Assembly: GCF_016907895.1 (NCBI RefSeq)
Contig: NZ_JAFBCV010000009.1
Coordinates: forward strand, 111,641-175,640
Direction of reading: 5' to 3'
Length of the DNA: 64,000 bases
Origin: Shouchella xiaoxiensis
Lineage (GTDB): Bacteria > Bacillota > Bacilli > Bacillales > Bacillaceae_D
Shown here: positions 35,062 to 44,218 of the stretch, in pieces
Layout of the letters: each line of letters starts with the position of its first letter
Numbering within the stretch: position 1 is the first letter of the stretch
Translations under genes and position numbers: made by a program
Notes under the pieces: model-generated
Told to the model about the DNA's origin: nothing
The model's database searches: none
What the model saw: only the letters and a program-made list of their open reading frames with translations

Positions 35062-35625
35062 CTATTTCTGACTCGTGTTCTTGTTTTTTAAGCGTAGTTC
35101 TTGCAGTTTTTGCCGCTGTTCTTCTGGCCACCAGGCACCGCAGTCGTCTGCAACGATACACATGCGGCAGCGCTCTAAATCATACACTTTCATGCCGGTA
35201 ATCGGTGGCGCATAGAGATGCAGTGTAACAAGGCCGTTCTCCCCGTTCATCTTATGAACCGCTTTTTGTGGCGCGAAAAAGGTGCTTCCTTGTTGATAGG
35301 TTTTATGAAAAATTTCTTCTGGAAGCTCATTTCCCTCAACTTGATAAAGGGTGTTTTTGCAGGCTCCCCCGATCACTTGAATCCAGCCATATGACGAGCC
35401 ATGATCATGCGGGGCACAGTCAAGGTTTGACCAGTTCATTACAAGTAGCTCGACCTCATCGGATTGATAGAGTAGCTTTCTATAATAGGGCTTATTTGAG
35501 GTGGACTCTAGAAAGGGAGATAGCTCGCGATACGAAGCATCTATTTTCACTAAAGCGTTCCGAAGCTCAGCAATGGAAGGCTGTTTTAATGGGCGTAACA
35601 CCTGACTAATTCGATCTACTAACAT
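35062..35625 (-). CDS. cysteine dioxygenase, type I (YubC-like)
   Basis: A 187-residue cupin that oxidises cysteine to cysteine sulfinate with non-haem Fe(II) and O2. The iron ligands are in APHDHGSSYGW (HxH) and the later His in AVHKMNG. HLYAPPITGMKVYD is the family C-terminal signature. The mammalian Cys-Tyr crosslink cysteine is replaced by Gly (IQVIGGACKN), as in most bacterial enzymes. It lies 11 nt downstream of a DMT transporter gene, so they form an operon. The start follows TAAGGAGGACAGAT. Confidence 0.9.
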   Translation of the reverse strand: MLVDRISQVLRPLKQPSIAELRNALVKIDASYRELSPFLESTSNKPYYRKLLYQSDEVELLVMNWSNLDCAPHDHGSSYGWIQVIGGACKNTLYQVEGNELPEEIFHKTYQQGSTFFAPQKAVHKMNGENGLVTLHLYAPPITGMKVYDLERCRMCIVADDCGAWWPEEQRQKLQELRLKNKNTSQK

Positions 35626-35636
35626 ATCTGTCCTCC

Positions 35637-36533
35637 TTATTCCCGTTTGGTAGGAGTTGAGAAACCCTTATTTATAAAAATGACGCTTCCTATAAGTATG
35701 AGTCCGCCTAGTATGCTTATGAGTATGATTTTTTCATGAAGAATTAAGATTGCGGCACCAAGCGTAACGAGGGGCTCGATATACAGGAACGAAGAAACCC
35801 GATTGGCTTCAAGCACCTGCAGCGCCTTAGTCCAGTAATAATAAGCAATGCCTGAAACGAAAATGCCTAAAAACAATAAATGGAGCAATTGTCCCCATTC
35901 CAGTGTTGACACCGCATGAAAACTCTCTGTTGAAGCAAAGAACGGTACGGTAAGAAGAGAGCCAATTAAGCACATATAAAAGGTAACGGTCAGGGGAGGC
36001 AGAGGAATTCGTAACCCTTTTAACAAAATTGAATAAACAGCCCAGTTAAATGTGCTTAACAGCATCAGATTATGTCCCAAATCAAAGGAAAAAACAAACA
36101 GGTTATTTGAGGTAACCATTAATACCCCACATACTGCGGCGACAATACCAATCATCTTGGGAAACGTTAACCGCTCATGTAAAAACAGAAAGGAGAGAAT
36201 ACAGGTAAAAATAGGCGCAAATGCAATCATCCAACCAGCATCTGAAGCATCAATTGTCAGTAAGGCTGTTGCCTGTAAAAATTGGTGAACAAACACGCCA
36301 AGGATACTCAAGATAATTAAATGGGGCAGGTAGCGAACGGGCAGTAACAATGGAATTCGTAAGAAAAGAAGTAAAATGAATAAAAAAAGCGCCCCAATGG
36401 CAAATCGGGCAACAAGAATCGTTCCCGGATCTAGTGAGGTAAGAAGTGCTTTTGTTGAGACAAAGGATAAGCCCCAGAAAGCTACAGCCAGAAGGGCATA
36501 GAAAGACGCGATCATTCTTGTACGTGTCGACAT
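35637..36533 (-). CDS. EamA/DMT-superfamily transporter
   Basis: A 298-residue membrane protein with ten predicted helices in two EamA repeats (WGLSFVSTKALL ... and WAVYSILLKGL ...). ATG 36533 (MSTRTRMIASFY) is preceded by GGAGGTCGTACAACG; an upstream in-frame ATG at 36581 has no ribosome site. Many such carriers export amino acids or metabolites. Its operon with cysteine dioxygenase suggests a role in cysteine or sulfinate export (inference). Confidence 0.87.
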   Translation of the reverse strand: MSTRTRMIASFYALLAVAFWGLSFVSTKALLTSLDPGTILVARFAIGALFLFILLLFLRIPLLLPVRYLPHLIILSILGVFVHQFLQATALLTIDASDAGWMIAFAPIFTCILSFLFLHERLTFPKMIGIVAAVCGVLMVTSNNLFVFSFDLGHNLMLLSTFNWAVYSILLKGLRIPLPPLTVTFYMCLIGSLLTVPFFASTESFHAVSTLEWGQLLHLLFLGIFVSGIAYYYWTKALQVLEANRVSSFLYIEPLVTLGAAILILHEKIILISILGGLILIGSVIFINKGFSTPTKRE

Positions 36534-36609
36534 CGTTGTACGACCTCCAATCAAATTGGTTACTCTTATCATCGTATGCAAGAGTTGTCCAATTAGGCGT
36601 ACAAGCGCA

Positions 36610-36639
36610 AAAAAAAAGCCTCCAACAAAGTTGGAGGCT
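36610..36639 (-). terminator. terminator of the aldehyde dehydrogenase gene
   Basis: AGCCTCCAAC (36617-36626) and GTTGGAGGCT (36630-36639) form a perfect 10-bp stem followed on the minus strand by at least eight T. Confidence 0.88.
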
Positions 36640-36718
36640 AAGGGGGATAGGGGAATACGTTACACATTCTTACCAACGTTATTCTTTTTATACCTATCAA
36701 CAGAACTTTTTTTAAAAC

Positions 36719-38146
36719 TTAAGACGGCATTCCGAGAACGGCTTTGACTTCAAGATATTCTTCAATACCAAAGTCGCCCCACTCGCGCCCGATACCAGAC
36801 TGCTTATAACCGCCAAACGGAGCGTTAAAATCAGTGCGGGCATTATTTACAGTGATTTGACCAGCACGGATACGAGAAGCTACATAGCGTAATTTCTCTT
36901 GATCTTCACCGAATACATAACCAGCAAGACCGTAGACCGTATCATTCGCGATTTCAATCGCATGTTCAAGGTCATCATAGTAGATTAACGAAATGACCGG
37001 TCCAAAAATTTCTTCCTGTGCGATGACCATGTCATTGGAAACATCGGTGAACACGGTTGGTTTTGCATAATAGCCTTTAGTGATGCCATCTGGTTTACCG
37101 GTACCTCCGGCGAGAACGGTTGCGCCCTCATCGATTCCTTTTTGAATATATGATTGGACCGTTTCCCACTGTCCTTCAGAAACAAGCGGACCAGCGTTAT
37201 GCCCGTCTTCACGTGGATCGCCCATCGAGAATGAAGGGAGAACCTCTTGCACCGCTGATTCAAACGCTTCTTTCTTTGATTTCGGGACAAGGATGCGTGT
37301 TGCTGCCGTACACACTTGCCCAGAATTCATAAACATATTGGAGACAGCTGTTTTTGCTGCTTTTTTCATATCTGCATCTTCAAGCACAACTAATGGCGAC
37401 TTTCCACCGAGCTCAAGCGCAACTTTTTTAATCGTTTTAGAAGCATTCTGCATGATTTTTTCACCGACACCACCGGAACCAGTAAAGGAGACGAAATCAA
37501 TGTCAGGGTGAGAGCTGATGCCATCACCAATAACATCACCGGTGCCGTTAACGAGGTTAAATGCTCCTTTTGGAAGACCGGCCTCATCGATAATCTCAGC
37601 TAAGATCATCGCTGCATAAGGTGTTTTCTCTGCAGGTTTCAAGACAACAGGACTACCAGCAGCGATTGCGCCGGCAATCTTCGTTGATGTCTGGTTTGTC
37701 GGGAAGTTCCAAGGTGTAATGAGACCACTCACACCAATGCTTTCTTTGACCAGTGTATGGCCGTTTCGATCTTCAGAGAAGGAGAAAGTCTTTAGTGATT
37801 CAGCCGCTTTCTTAAAATGAGCTAGGCCCATTTTAAAGTGGACGTTTTCTGAGATGGATAGCGGGGCACCTAGTTCATCTGTCATCACATCAATTAATTC
37901 TGCACTTCTTTTTTTATATCCTTCTGCAATGGCTTCAAGCCAGTTAATACGCTCTTCTTTAGTTGACCGAGAAAAGGTTGGAAAAGCTGCTCTTGCTGCA
38001 GCGACCGCCTTATCTAAATCCTCTTTTGTTCCTGCGCTAATCTTGCCAATCACTTCTTCAGTAGCAGGATTAATAACGTCAATTGTGTCTGTCCCAACAG
38101 AATTGACCCATTCTCCATTGATAAAATGCTGTGTTTGATTACGCAT
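36719..38146 (-). CDS. NAD(P)-dependent aldehyde dehydrogenase
   Basis: A 475-residue enzyme oxidising an aldehyde to its acid. It has the Rossmann segment ITPWNFPTNQTSTKIAGAIAAGSPVVLKPAE, FTGSGGVGEKI, general base Glu in LELGGKSP and catalytic Cys in NSGQVCTAATR. The start follows AAAAAGGAGCGATCTTC. A perfect cre box lies 88 nt upstream, suggesting catabolite repression. The aldehyde is not identifiable; the neighbouring dicarboxylate-type kinase and transporter may belong to the same carbon-source response. Confidence 0.93.
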   Translation of the reverse strand: MRNQTQHFINGEWVNSVGTDTIDVINPATEEVIGKISAGTKEDLDKAVAAARAAFPTFSRSTKEERINWLEAIAEGYKKRSAELIDVMTDELGAPLSISENVHFKMGLAHFKKAAESLKTFSFSEDRNGHTLVKESIGVSGLITPWNFPTNQTSTKIAGAIAAGSPVVLKPAEKTPYAAMILAEIIDEAGLPKGAFNLVNGTGDVIGDGISSHPDIDFVSFTGSGGVGEKIMQNASKTIKKVALELGGKSPLVVLEDADMKKAAKTAVSNMFMNSGQVCTAATRILVPKSKKEAFESAVQEVLPSFSMGDPREDGHNAGPLVSEGQWETVQSYIQKGIDEGATVLAGGTGKPDGITKGYYAKPTVFTDVSNDMVIAQEEIFGPVISLIYYDDLEHAIEIANDTVYGLAGYVFGEDQEKLRYVASRIRAGQITVNNARTDFNAPFGGYKQSGIGREWGDFGIEEYLEVKAVLGMPS

Positions 38147-38233
38147 GAAGATCGCTCCTTTTTAAATAGATCCATTTGTGTAGAAACAAAATTTCTCCTT
38201 ATCTGTGTACCCTTCATAACAAAACTAAAACGG

Positions 38234-38248
38234 AGAAAGCGCTTTCAA
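38234..38248 (-). promoter_or_regulatory. CcpA cre box upstream of the aldehyde dehydrogenase
   Basis: On the minus strand TTGAAAGCGCTTTCT fits WTGNAANCGNWNNCW at all 15 positions. It lies in the divergent region between the dehydrogenase and the sensor kinase gene. Confidence 0.75.
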
Positions 38249-38396
38249 TTATATTGTTACCTAGCTTTTATTAAATGTCAAACTATTACTACTAGTGGTT
38301 TAAAACAAATTTGACTCGTTTGATTTGATCAAACGATAGCATGTTCATTCAATTCGAACTAAAATGAGTAATAGAAAACGTATTGAAGGTGAAAAA

Positions 38397-40001
38397 ATGA
38401 AGCAGCCTTTATCTTTGCGAACACAAACGATGCTGTTGAGCGGCGGGATTGTGCTTGTCTCTCTCATCTTATTTGGTTTATTTAGTGCGTACCAGCAAGT
38501 CACATTTACAAGAGAACACCTCGCCGATAAAGTGCAGATCAGTGCAAGTCATTTAAAGGACCATCCGTTAGTAACGAGTGCATTGGAAGCAGGGAGTACA
38601 TCTGAGGAATTGATTGAATTTGTTCAAGACATTCGGATTGAAAACCAATTTCGCTATATTGTTGTAATGGATACAAATCAAATCCGCTATACGCATCCTG
38701 TTGCTGATCGAATTGGAAAACACTTTGTAGGGGATGACGCGGATCTCGTCTTTGAGGGAGAATCGTATATTTCTGAAGCTGTCGGTTTTCTTGGCCCCTC
38801 TGTGCGTGCGTTTGAACCTGTCTATAATGATGAAGGAGCGATTATTGGTGCTGTTTCAGTTGGAATTGCCACTGATGCAATAGCAATTGCTGAAAACAAA
38901 GTCATTATCACTTCTGCTATCGGAGCAGGCATCAGTTTATTAGTCGGATTAGTAGGTGCTTTTTATCTAGCCAATCGAATTAAAAGCAGACTGCTCGGTT
39001 TAGAGCCTCAAGAGATCGCCCGATTCGTGAACGAACGTGAAGCGATTTTGGAGGCTGCTGGTGAAGGAATTATCGCCATTAACGATACCGGAAACGTTAT
39101 AGCTGCAAACGAGTCGGCTTTAACTTTCTTACAAGCTTCAGGCAAGGAAGAAGCAATCGAAGGAAAACTAATTAGTGATGTCTGGCCAGATTTAAAGTTA
39201 GAATGCATCGTAACGAAGCGTGAAAGTCAGTTTGACCGTGTGTATCACTTAGGTGAACTCGAAGCGGTTGTAACGAAAGTACCTATCTTCTATAACAGGA
39301 AATGTATCGGTGCATTAGCGACATTTCGGGAAAAAAAACAGCTTGACGACATTATGAAACGGTTAAGTGGCGCTGAGACATATGCGAGAAGCTTACGCAG
39401 TGAAACGCATGAATTTATGAATAAGCTTCATATTATTAGCGCAATGGTTGAAACAGAATCGTATGCAGAGCTGAGAGAATATATAGGCAAGCTATCTGAG
39501 CGCTATCAACAGAAAAAGAACAAACAATTGCCTGATGAGGTTGCAAAGCTTGTGTCTGACGTGAGTCTCGCACAATTTTTAGCTCGTAAGACGGAAGCAT
39601 TGGAAGAACAAGGAATAACGGTGCTCTTTCAATCAGGCACGATGTGGCCAAAGCTTGATCCGGAGCTTATTGATGCCTGGATTACGATTATGGGCAATAC
39701 GATTGATAACGCGGTTGAAGCGAGCCAATCACATGAGAATCATTTTATGATCATTACGATTAAGCAAGTTGGCGGTGTGCTGCGTTATGTGATTGAAGAC
39801 AACGGGAAAGGATTTACGCCAAAGCAAGAGCAGGAAGGCTGGATGTCAACGAAAGCTGGGGACCATGGCTATGGGTTAGAAAATGTTCGTAAGGAAGTAG
39901 ATAAGTACAATGGCACATTTGATGTGCTATCGAGAGTGTGCAAAGGGACGATTGTAACGATTCACATCCCACTCGGACTTGAAGGGAGTGTAAACGAGTG
40001 A
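38397..40001 (+). CDS. CitA/DcuS/MalK-family sensor histidine kinase
   Basis: A 534-residue membrane kinase. Helix 1 (~12-32) and helix 2 (~170-192) bracket an extracellular Cache-type sensor domain with YIVVMDTNQIRYTHP, the pattern for C4-dicarboxylates, malate or citrate. A cytosolic PAS follows (~215-320). The H-box is SETHEFMNKLHIISAMV, and GNTIDNAVEAS, EDNGKGF and GYGLENVRKEV form the ATPase. ATG 38397 follows GAAGGTGAAAAA; an upstream ATG at 38364 has no site. It overlaps its regulator by 4 nt and precedes a DASS transporter. Confidence 0.92.
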   Translation: MKQPLSLRTQTMLLSGGIVLVSLILFGLFSAYQQVTFTREHLADKVQISASHLKDHPLVTSALEAGSTSEELIEFVQDIRIENQFRYIVVMDTNQIRYTHPVADRIGKHFVGDDADLVFEGESYISEAVGFLGPSVRAFEPVYNDEGAIIGAVSVGIATDAIAIAENKVIITSAIGAGISLLVGLVGAFYLANRIKSRLLGLEPQEIARFVNEREAILEAAGEGIIAINDTGNVIAANESALTFLQASGKEEAIEGKLISDVWPDLKLECIVTKRESQFDRVYHLGELEAVVTKVPIFYNRKCIGALATFREKKQLDDIMKRLSGAETYARSLRSETHEFMNKLHIISAMVETESYAELREYIGKLSERYQQKKNKQLPDEVAKLVSDVSLAQFLARKTEALEEQGITVLFQSGTMWPKLDPELIDAWITIMGNTIDNAVEASQSHENHFMIITIKQVGGVLRYVIEDNGKGFTPKQEQEGWMSTKAGDHGYGLENVRKEVDKYNGTFDVLSRVCKGTIVTIHIPLGLEGSVNE

Positions 40002-40714
40002 TACGCGTAATGATGATTGAAGATGAGGAAGAAATTGCTCATTTCCATGCGATATTCTTAAAGAAGATTCCGGGATTTTCGCTTGTTGCCAGCGCACGTA
40101 CTTTTGACGAAGGGCTTAGTCAGCTGGCGCAGCATAAGCCAGATCTGCTGCTGCTTGATGTATATATAGGCGAGCAAAGCGGGCTTGATATTTTGAAGCA
40201 GCTGCGAATGGATGAGCGAAACATTGATGTGATACTGATTACATCAGCTAATGATTCTTATACCGTTCAAACAGGTTATCGTTTTGGTGTTGTGGATTAT
40301 TTGGTAAAGCCGTTTACCTTTGCTCGTTTCAAAGAAGCGATGGAGCGCTACCGCTCAATGAGTGATGAAGCCCAGCCTGACCTTCTGTTACAAAATGAAA
40401 TTGATACCTTTTTACAGCGCAATGAAAAAATACGCTCAAAAGAAAGAATAGAATTGCCTAAAGGTATTACAAAAGTAACGGCAATCCGTATATTACAAGC
40501 GCTTGAGTTAACTCCTACAAGCTGGAGAACGACAGCTGAACTAGAAGAACAAACAAGCATTTCGCATGTTTCACTACGAAAATATATGCGCTTTTTTGAA
40601 GAAGAATTATTTATACAGAAGGATTTGGTTTATTTATCGCATGGGAGACCGTTTCATCAATATAAAATTTCAGAGCAAGGGAGGCAATTCTTAAAAGAAA
40701 ATGATTTCGTTTAA
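39998..40714 (+). CDS. CitB/MalR-family response regulator
   Basis: A 238-residue regulator starting at GTG 39998, coupled to the kinase stop (GTGA). The receiver has MIEDEEEI acidic residues, phosphoacceptor Asp in LLLLDVYIG and Lys in YLVKPF. The C-terminal part (~160-235) holds a helix-turn-helix with TAELEEQTSISHVSLRKYM. This family activates dicarboxylate, malate or citrate transporters, so the DASS gene 72 nt downstream is the likely target. Confidence 0.92.
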   Translation: MIRVMMIEDEEEIAHFHAIFLKKIPGFSLVASARTFDEGLSQLAQHKPDLLLLDVYIGEQSGLDILKQLRMDERNIDVILITSANDSYTVQTGYRFGVVDYLVKPFTFARFKEAMERYRSMSDEAQPDLLLQNEIDTFLQRNEKIRSKERIELPKGITKVTAIRILQALELTPTSWRTTAELEEQTSISHVSLRKYMRFFEEELFIQKDLVYLSHGRPFHQYKISEQGRQFLKENDFV

Positions 40715-40754
40715 TTAAAAAAACTAGACCGTCCCCCTAGTCTATGAAAAAATA

Positions 40755-40769
40755 AGAAAACGCTTTCAG
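40755..40769 (-). promoter_or_regulatory. candidate cre box upstream of the DASS transporter
   Basis: On the minus strand CTGAAAGCGTTTTCT fits the cre consensus at 14 of 15 positions. It sits between the response regulator and the transporter, just before its ribosome site. Confidence 0.6.
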
Positions 40770-40786
40770 AGGATGGGGGAACGAAC

Positions 40787-42448
40787 ATGAAGTTAGTTTG
40801 GAACAGATTATGGGCTCAGTCAGAGCGGACAAAGGATCTTTTAAATGTGTTTTCCTATGCAAATAAAAGCTCGGCTGCTTTAAAAGAAGAAGCTGCCCAA
40901 CATAAAAGCAAAAAAGGAAAAACCGCAACACCAAAAAATGAAAATGAAAAACGCCCTTATTCCAGAGCACAACTGGTTGGGTTAATTCTCGGGCCATTGC
41001 TATTTCTATTGACGATTTTATTTTTTGAACCTGCTGGATTGTCAGCGGATGGCCAACGTGTTCTTGCAGTCACGCTTTGGATTGCTACTTGGTGGATGAC
41101 CGAAGCCATTCCAATTCCGGCAACTTCACTGATGCCGTTAATTTTATTACCTTTAACAGGTGCGATGGAAGGCTCAGCGGTCGCTTCCTCTTATGGAAAT
41201 GATATTATCTTTCTCTTTTTAGGTGGATTTTTTATCGCTACGGCAATGGAGAAATGGGATCTTCATAAACGGATTGCTTTGTTTATTATTGCTGTCATTG
41301 GGACAAGCACGCAGCGAATCTTACTTGGATTTATGATTGCCACCGGCTTTCTTTCAATGTGGGTTTCAAACACGGCGGCGGTTATGATGATGATTCCGAT
41401 GGCATTAGCTATTACAGCGCAGGTTGCGGCAGCTCTAAAGGAAGACAGTCACAAGCGAGACTTGCCAAAATTTGAAAAATCACTTCTATTTGGAGTTGGT
41501 TATGCAGGGACAATTGGTGGATTGGGGACATTAATTGGTACACCACCAAATATTATTCTAGCAGCTCAGCTTGATACAATCTTTGGCATTTCCATTGGTT
41601 TCGGATCTTGGATGTTATTCGCAGTTCCTGTTGTTATCCTGTTGCTATTATTTACATGGTTTTTCTTAGGGTCAATCAGTTTTAAAACAAGCATTAAGAC
41701 ACTGCCTGGTGGAAAAGCATTAATTCAAGATGAACGCAAAAAGCTAGGCAAGACTTCTTATGAAGAAAAAATAGTTGCTGCTGTATTTATTTTCGCGGCG
41801 TTTATGTGGATTTCTAGAGAATTTTTCTGGGCAGGAGAAGATGCGTTAATTTACCAACTTCCAGGTATATCTGATGGTATGATTGCGATTATTGCTACAA
41901 TGCTTCTCTTTCTTATTCCTGGTAAAGCGGCTTCGCGTATTTTAGATTGGTCCGATTCAAAAGACATTCCTTGGGGTGTGTTGCTCTTATTTGGCGGCGG
42001 TCTTGCTATTGCTGCTGGGTTCCAATCAAGTGGATTATCAAGCTGGCTTGGTGATCAGTTAACAATACTCGACGGCATGCATATGTTACTCATTATTGCT
42101 GGGGCAACATTGCTTATTATGATGCTGACAGAAATTACGTCCAACACAGCGACGGCTACGATGATTTTGCCTGTTGTTGCGGCGCTTGCAGTGGCAATTG
42201 ATATTCACCCATTTGCACTGATGATTCCATGTGCGATGGCAGCTAACTGTGCATTTATGCTTCCAGTTGGAACACCACCTAACGCCATTATATTTGGAAC
42301 CGGGAAGATAAAAATTATTGAAATGGTCCGAGCTGGTTTCTGGCTGAACGTCTTTGCCACAGCAATTATTGTCTTAGCCGTTTACTACCTCGTTCCTCTT
42401 ACGCTTGGTGTAGATTTATCGACATTCCCAACAAGTTTAATTGATTAA
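40787..42448 (+). CDS. DASS (SLC13) sodium-coupled dicarboxylate transporter
   Basis: A 553-residue symporter of the divalent anion:Na+ family. It carries both SNT substrate motifs, SNTAAVMMMIP and SNTATATMILPV, each followed or partnered by GTPPN loops (IGTPPNIIL and VGTPPNAII). About 11 hydrophobic segments follow a charged, cytosolic 65-residue N-terminus that is longer than usual. The start follows GAGGATGGGGGAACGAAC. Regulation by the adjacent two-component system and by CcpA is inferred. The substrate is probably succinate, malate or fumarate. Confidence 0.93.
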   Translation: MKLVWNRLWAQSERTKDLLNVFSYANKSSAALKEEAAQHKSKKGKTATPKNENEKRPYSRAQLVGLILGPLLFLLTILFFEPAGLSADGQRVLAVTLWIATWWMTEAIPIPATSLMPLILLPLTGAMEGSAVASSYGNDIIFLFLGGFFIATAMEKWDLHKRIALFIIAVIGTSTQRILLGFMIATGFLSMWVSNTAAVMMMIPMALAITAQVAAALKEDSHKRDLPKFEKSLLFGVGYAGTIGGLGTLIGTPPNIILAAQLDTIFGISIGFGSWMLFAVPVVILLLLFTWFFLGSISFKTSIKTLPGGKALIQDERKKLGKTSYEEKIVAAVFIFAAFMWISREFFWAGEDALIYQLPGISDGMIAIIATMLLFLIPGKAASRILDWSDSKDIPWGVLLLFGGGLAIAAGFQSSGLSSWLGDQLTILDGMHMLLIIAGATLLIMMLTEITSNTATATMILPVVAALAVAIDIHPFALMIPCAMAANCAFMLPVGTPPNAIIFGTGKIKIIEMVRAGFWLNVFATAIIVLAVYYLVPLTLGVDLSTFPTSLID

Positions 42449-42454
42449 TCATGT

Positions 42455-42486
42455 AGAGCCTAGTTGATCAACTAGGCTCTTTTTTT
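42455..42486 (+). terminator. terminator of the DASS gene
   Basis: A 26-nt perfect palindrome (42455-42480), with stem AGAGCCTAG/CTAGGCTCT, followed by T. Confidence 0.9.
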
Positions 42487-42535
42487 GTCATATGGGTGAC
42501 TTGTTGTTTAATAAACTATTCATAGTATCATCCAA

Positions 42536-42573
42536 CAAAAAACAGAAGCATCTGGATTAAGCGTGCTCCTGTT
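42536..42573 (-). terminator. terminator of the small RHH gene
   Basis: On the minus strand AACAGGAGCA (42564-42573) pairs with TGCTTCTGTT (42541-42550) with one mismatch and is followed by T. It lies directly after the stop codon at 42575. Confidence 0.75.
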
Positions 42574-42574
42574 T

Positions 42575-42718
42575 TTAATCATTTTTGTTCTGTAGACCTT
42601 TTTTGCAAAGCGTGTAAACCGCTCCAGAAAACGTTCGGATTTTCTTGTTTTGACGGTAGTCTTCAATGCGTTGCACAAGTTCACTAGGAAATTTAATTAA
42701 TTTTGGTATTCGTTTCAT
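42575..42718 (-). CDS. small ribbon-helix-helix-like protein (47 aa)
   Basis: A short gene filling part of the 563-nt gap between the DASS and MFS genes. ATG 42718 follows GAGTAGGGGTCCA. The product starts MKRIPKLIKFPSELVQRIE and ends CKKGLQNKND. The pattern is that of an Arc/MetJ ribbon-helix-helix: a short strand (KLIKFPSE), helix 1 (LVQRIEDYRQN), a turn with RTFSGAV, and helix 2 (AVYTLCKKGL). No toxin gene is adjacent. It has its own terminator and a possible operator just upstream, so it is probably a stand-alone DNA-binding protein. The rest of the gap (42761-43011) shows no further gene. Confidence 0.7.
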   Translation of the reverse strand: MKRIPKLIKFPSELVQRIEDYRQNKKIRTFSGAVYTLCKKGLQNKND

Positions 42719-42746
42719 TGGACCCCTACTCTAGTTGATCGACCTG

Positions 42747-42760
42747 AGTCATTAGTGACT
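42747..42760. promoter_or_regulatory. candidate operator upstream of the RHH gene
   Basis: AGTCATTAGTGACT is a perfect 5-bp-arm inverted repeat 29 nt before the start codon. It lies just downstream of A/T-rich promoter-like sequence on the minus strand and is suitable for autoregulation. Confidence 0.35.
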
Positions 42761-43011
42761 TAAATTATCTTAAACGGCGATTTCAAGTGAATCATACTCC
42801 TCATCCTAATTCCTGTCAATAGGTGATTTATTACAATAGAACAATCCTTTCTACAGGTTAACTGATGTGAGCCTGATCTTTTTTTATTTATAAGGGAAGC
42901 CGATTCAATCAGTGGCTCTTCTTAAATCCAAGAAATGCGCTTGACGGATAAAGAGCTTGTCTCGTATTCTTTTTTAAATAGATAGAAAGTTTGGTTCAAG
43001 GAGAGAAAAGC

Positions 43012-44184
43012 ATGCGCACGTTTTACCTACTTTTAGCTTTGGCGTTGGCATCTCTTAATCTACGTCCTGCCATTACGTCGGTTTCACCCCTGCTTGAATC
43101 CATTCAACAATCCCTTGGAATTAGCGGGACGACAGCAAGTTTACTAACGACATTACCTGTGCTGTGTATGGGCGTGTTTGCTCCGCTAGCAACAACAATA
43201 AGCAAACGAATTGGCTTGGAAAAGGCAATCTTTTTTTCCTTGCTTCTTATTACGTTCGCAACTGCTGTACGAGGTGTTTTAGGAACGACAGGTGCTGCTT
43301 TCTTCCTAATTGTTACCGCCTTTTTAGCAGGTGTTGGTATTGGGATAGCCGGTCCACTTTTGTCTGGTTTTATTAAGCAATACTTTCCCCATAAACCGGG
43401 GTTTGTGAGTATTTATTCAGCATCTCTTGTTATTGGAGCAGGAGTTGCAACGGGTTTAGCAGTGCCTTTTTATGAAGCAGCGGGCAATAGCTGGCAGATC
43501 TCCCTCGCGGTGTGGGCAGTATTTGGCATTGCTGCTGTATTGTTATGGATTAAGCTTGCGAAGAAACGACAGACGGAGATCATCAACCGAAGTGCTGCAC
43601 TACCTTTGCGAAACAAGAGAGCCTTACTAATTACGTTGTTTTTTGGTTTAATGGCAACGGTGTTCTATACAACGACGGCATGGGCTGCACCGATTGTAAT
43701 GAATATGGGGTATTCGGCTGCAATGGCAGGAACGATGATTACCATTTTCCAAGTCATTCAAATTCCAGTCTCGCTAACCTTACCTAATGTCGTAGCAAGA
43801 AAAGGTGGGCTTACAATCGCCTTAATTAGCTGCAGCTTGCTGGAATTAGCAGGAATTTTTCTTTTAATTACCGATGTGCATCCGCTACCTGCGATGATCT
43901 TGCTCGGTGTAGGAGCTGGTGGGTTATTTCCGTTGGCGCTGATGCTACCAATCTTGGAAACAGAGACAGCTGATGAAGCAAGTGCCTTGTCAGCAATGAA
44001 CCAGGGCGGCGGGTATGTTTTTGCCGCGCTTGGACCATTCCTAGTTGGTATTTTGTATGATACATTTAACAGCTTTAAGCCAGCATTAATTGTGCTTGCA
44101 TTTCTTGTGGTCTGCATGATTGCCGTGCAATGGACGTTGGGAAGAACGCAGTCTAGTGCCGTCCGTGAAAAAGAAACACTATGA
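43012..44184 (+). CDS. CynX/NimT-family MFS transporter (YycB-like)
   Basis: A 390-residue major facilitator with 12 predicted helices. The N-terminal LASLNLRPAITSVSPLL is the signature of the CynX/NimT (cyanate or nitroimidazole transport) family. ATG 43012 follows AAGGAGAGAAAAGC; a GTG-type extension seven codons longer overlaps that site. It resembles B. subtilis YycB. The substrate is unknown. It is monocistronic and followed by the intergenic repeat element. Confidence 0.88.
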   Translation: MRTFYLLLALALASLNLRPAITSVSPLLESIQQSLGISGTTASLLTTLPVLCMGVFAPLATTISKRIGLEKAIFFSLLLITFATAVRGVLGTTGAAFFLIVTAFLAGVGIGIAGPLLSGFIKQYFPHKPGFVSIYSASLVIGAGVATGLAVPFYEAAGNSWQISLAVWAVFGIAAVLLWIKLAKKRQTEIINRSAALPLRNKRALLITLFFGLMATVFYTTTAWAAPIVMNMGYSAAMAGTMITIFQVIQIPVSLTLPNVVARKGGLTIALISCSLLELAGIFLLITDVHPLPAMILLGVGAGGLFPLALMLPILETETADEASALSAMNQGGGYVFAALGPFLVGILYDTFNSFKPALIVLAFLVVCMIAVQWTLGRTQSSAVREKETL

Positions 44185-44218
44185 TCAGATGGGGTTTAAA
44201 AGTGTACGAGCATAATTG

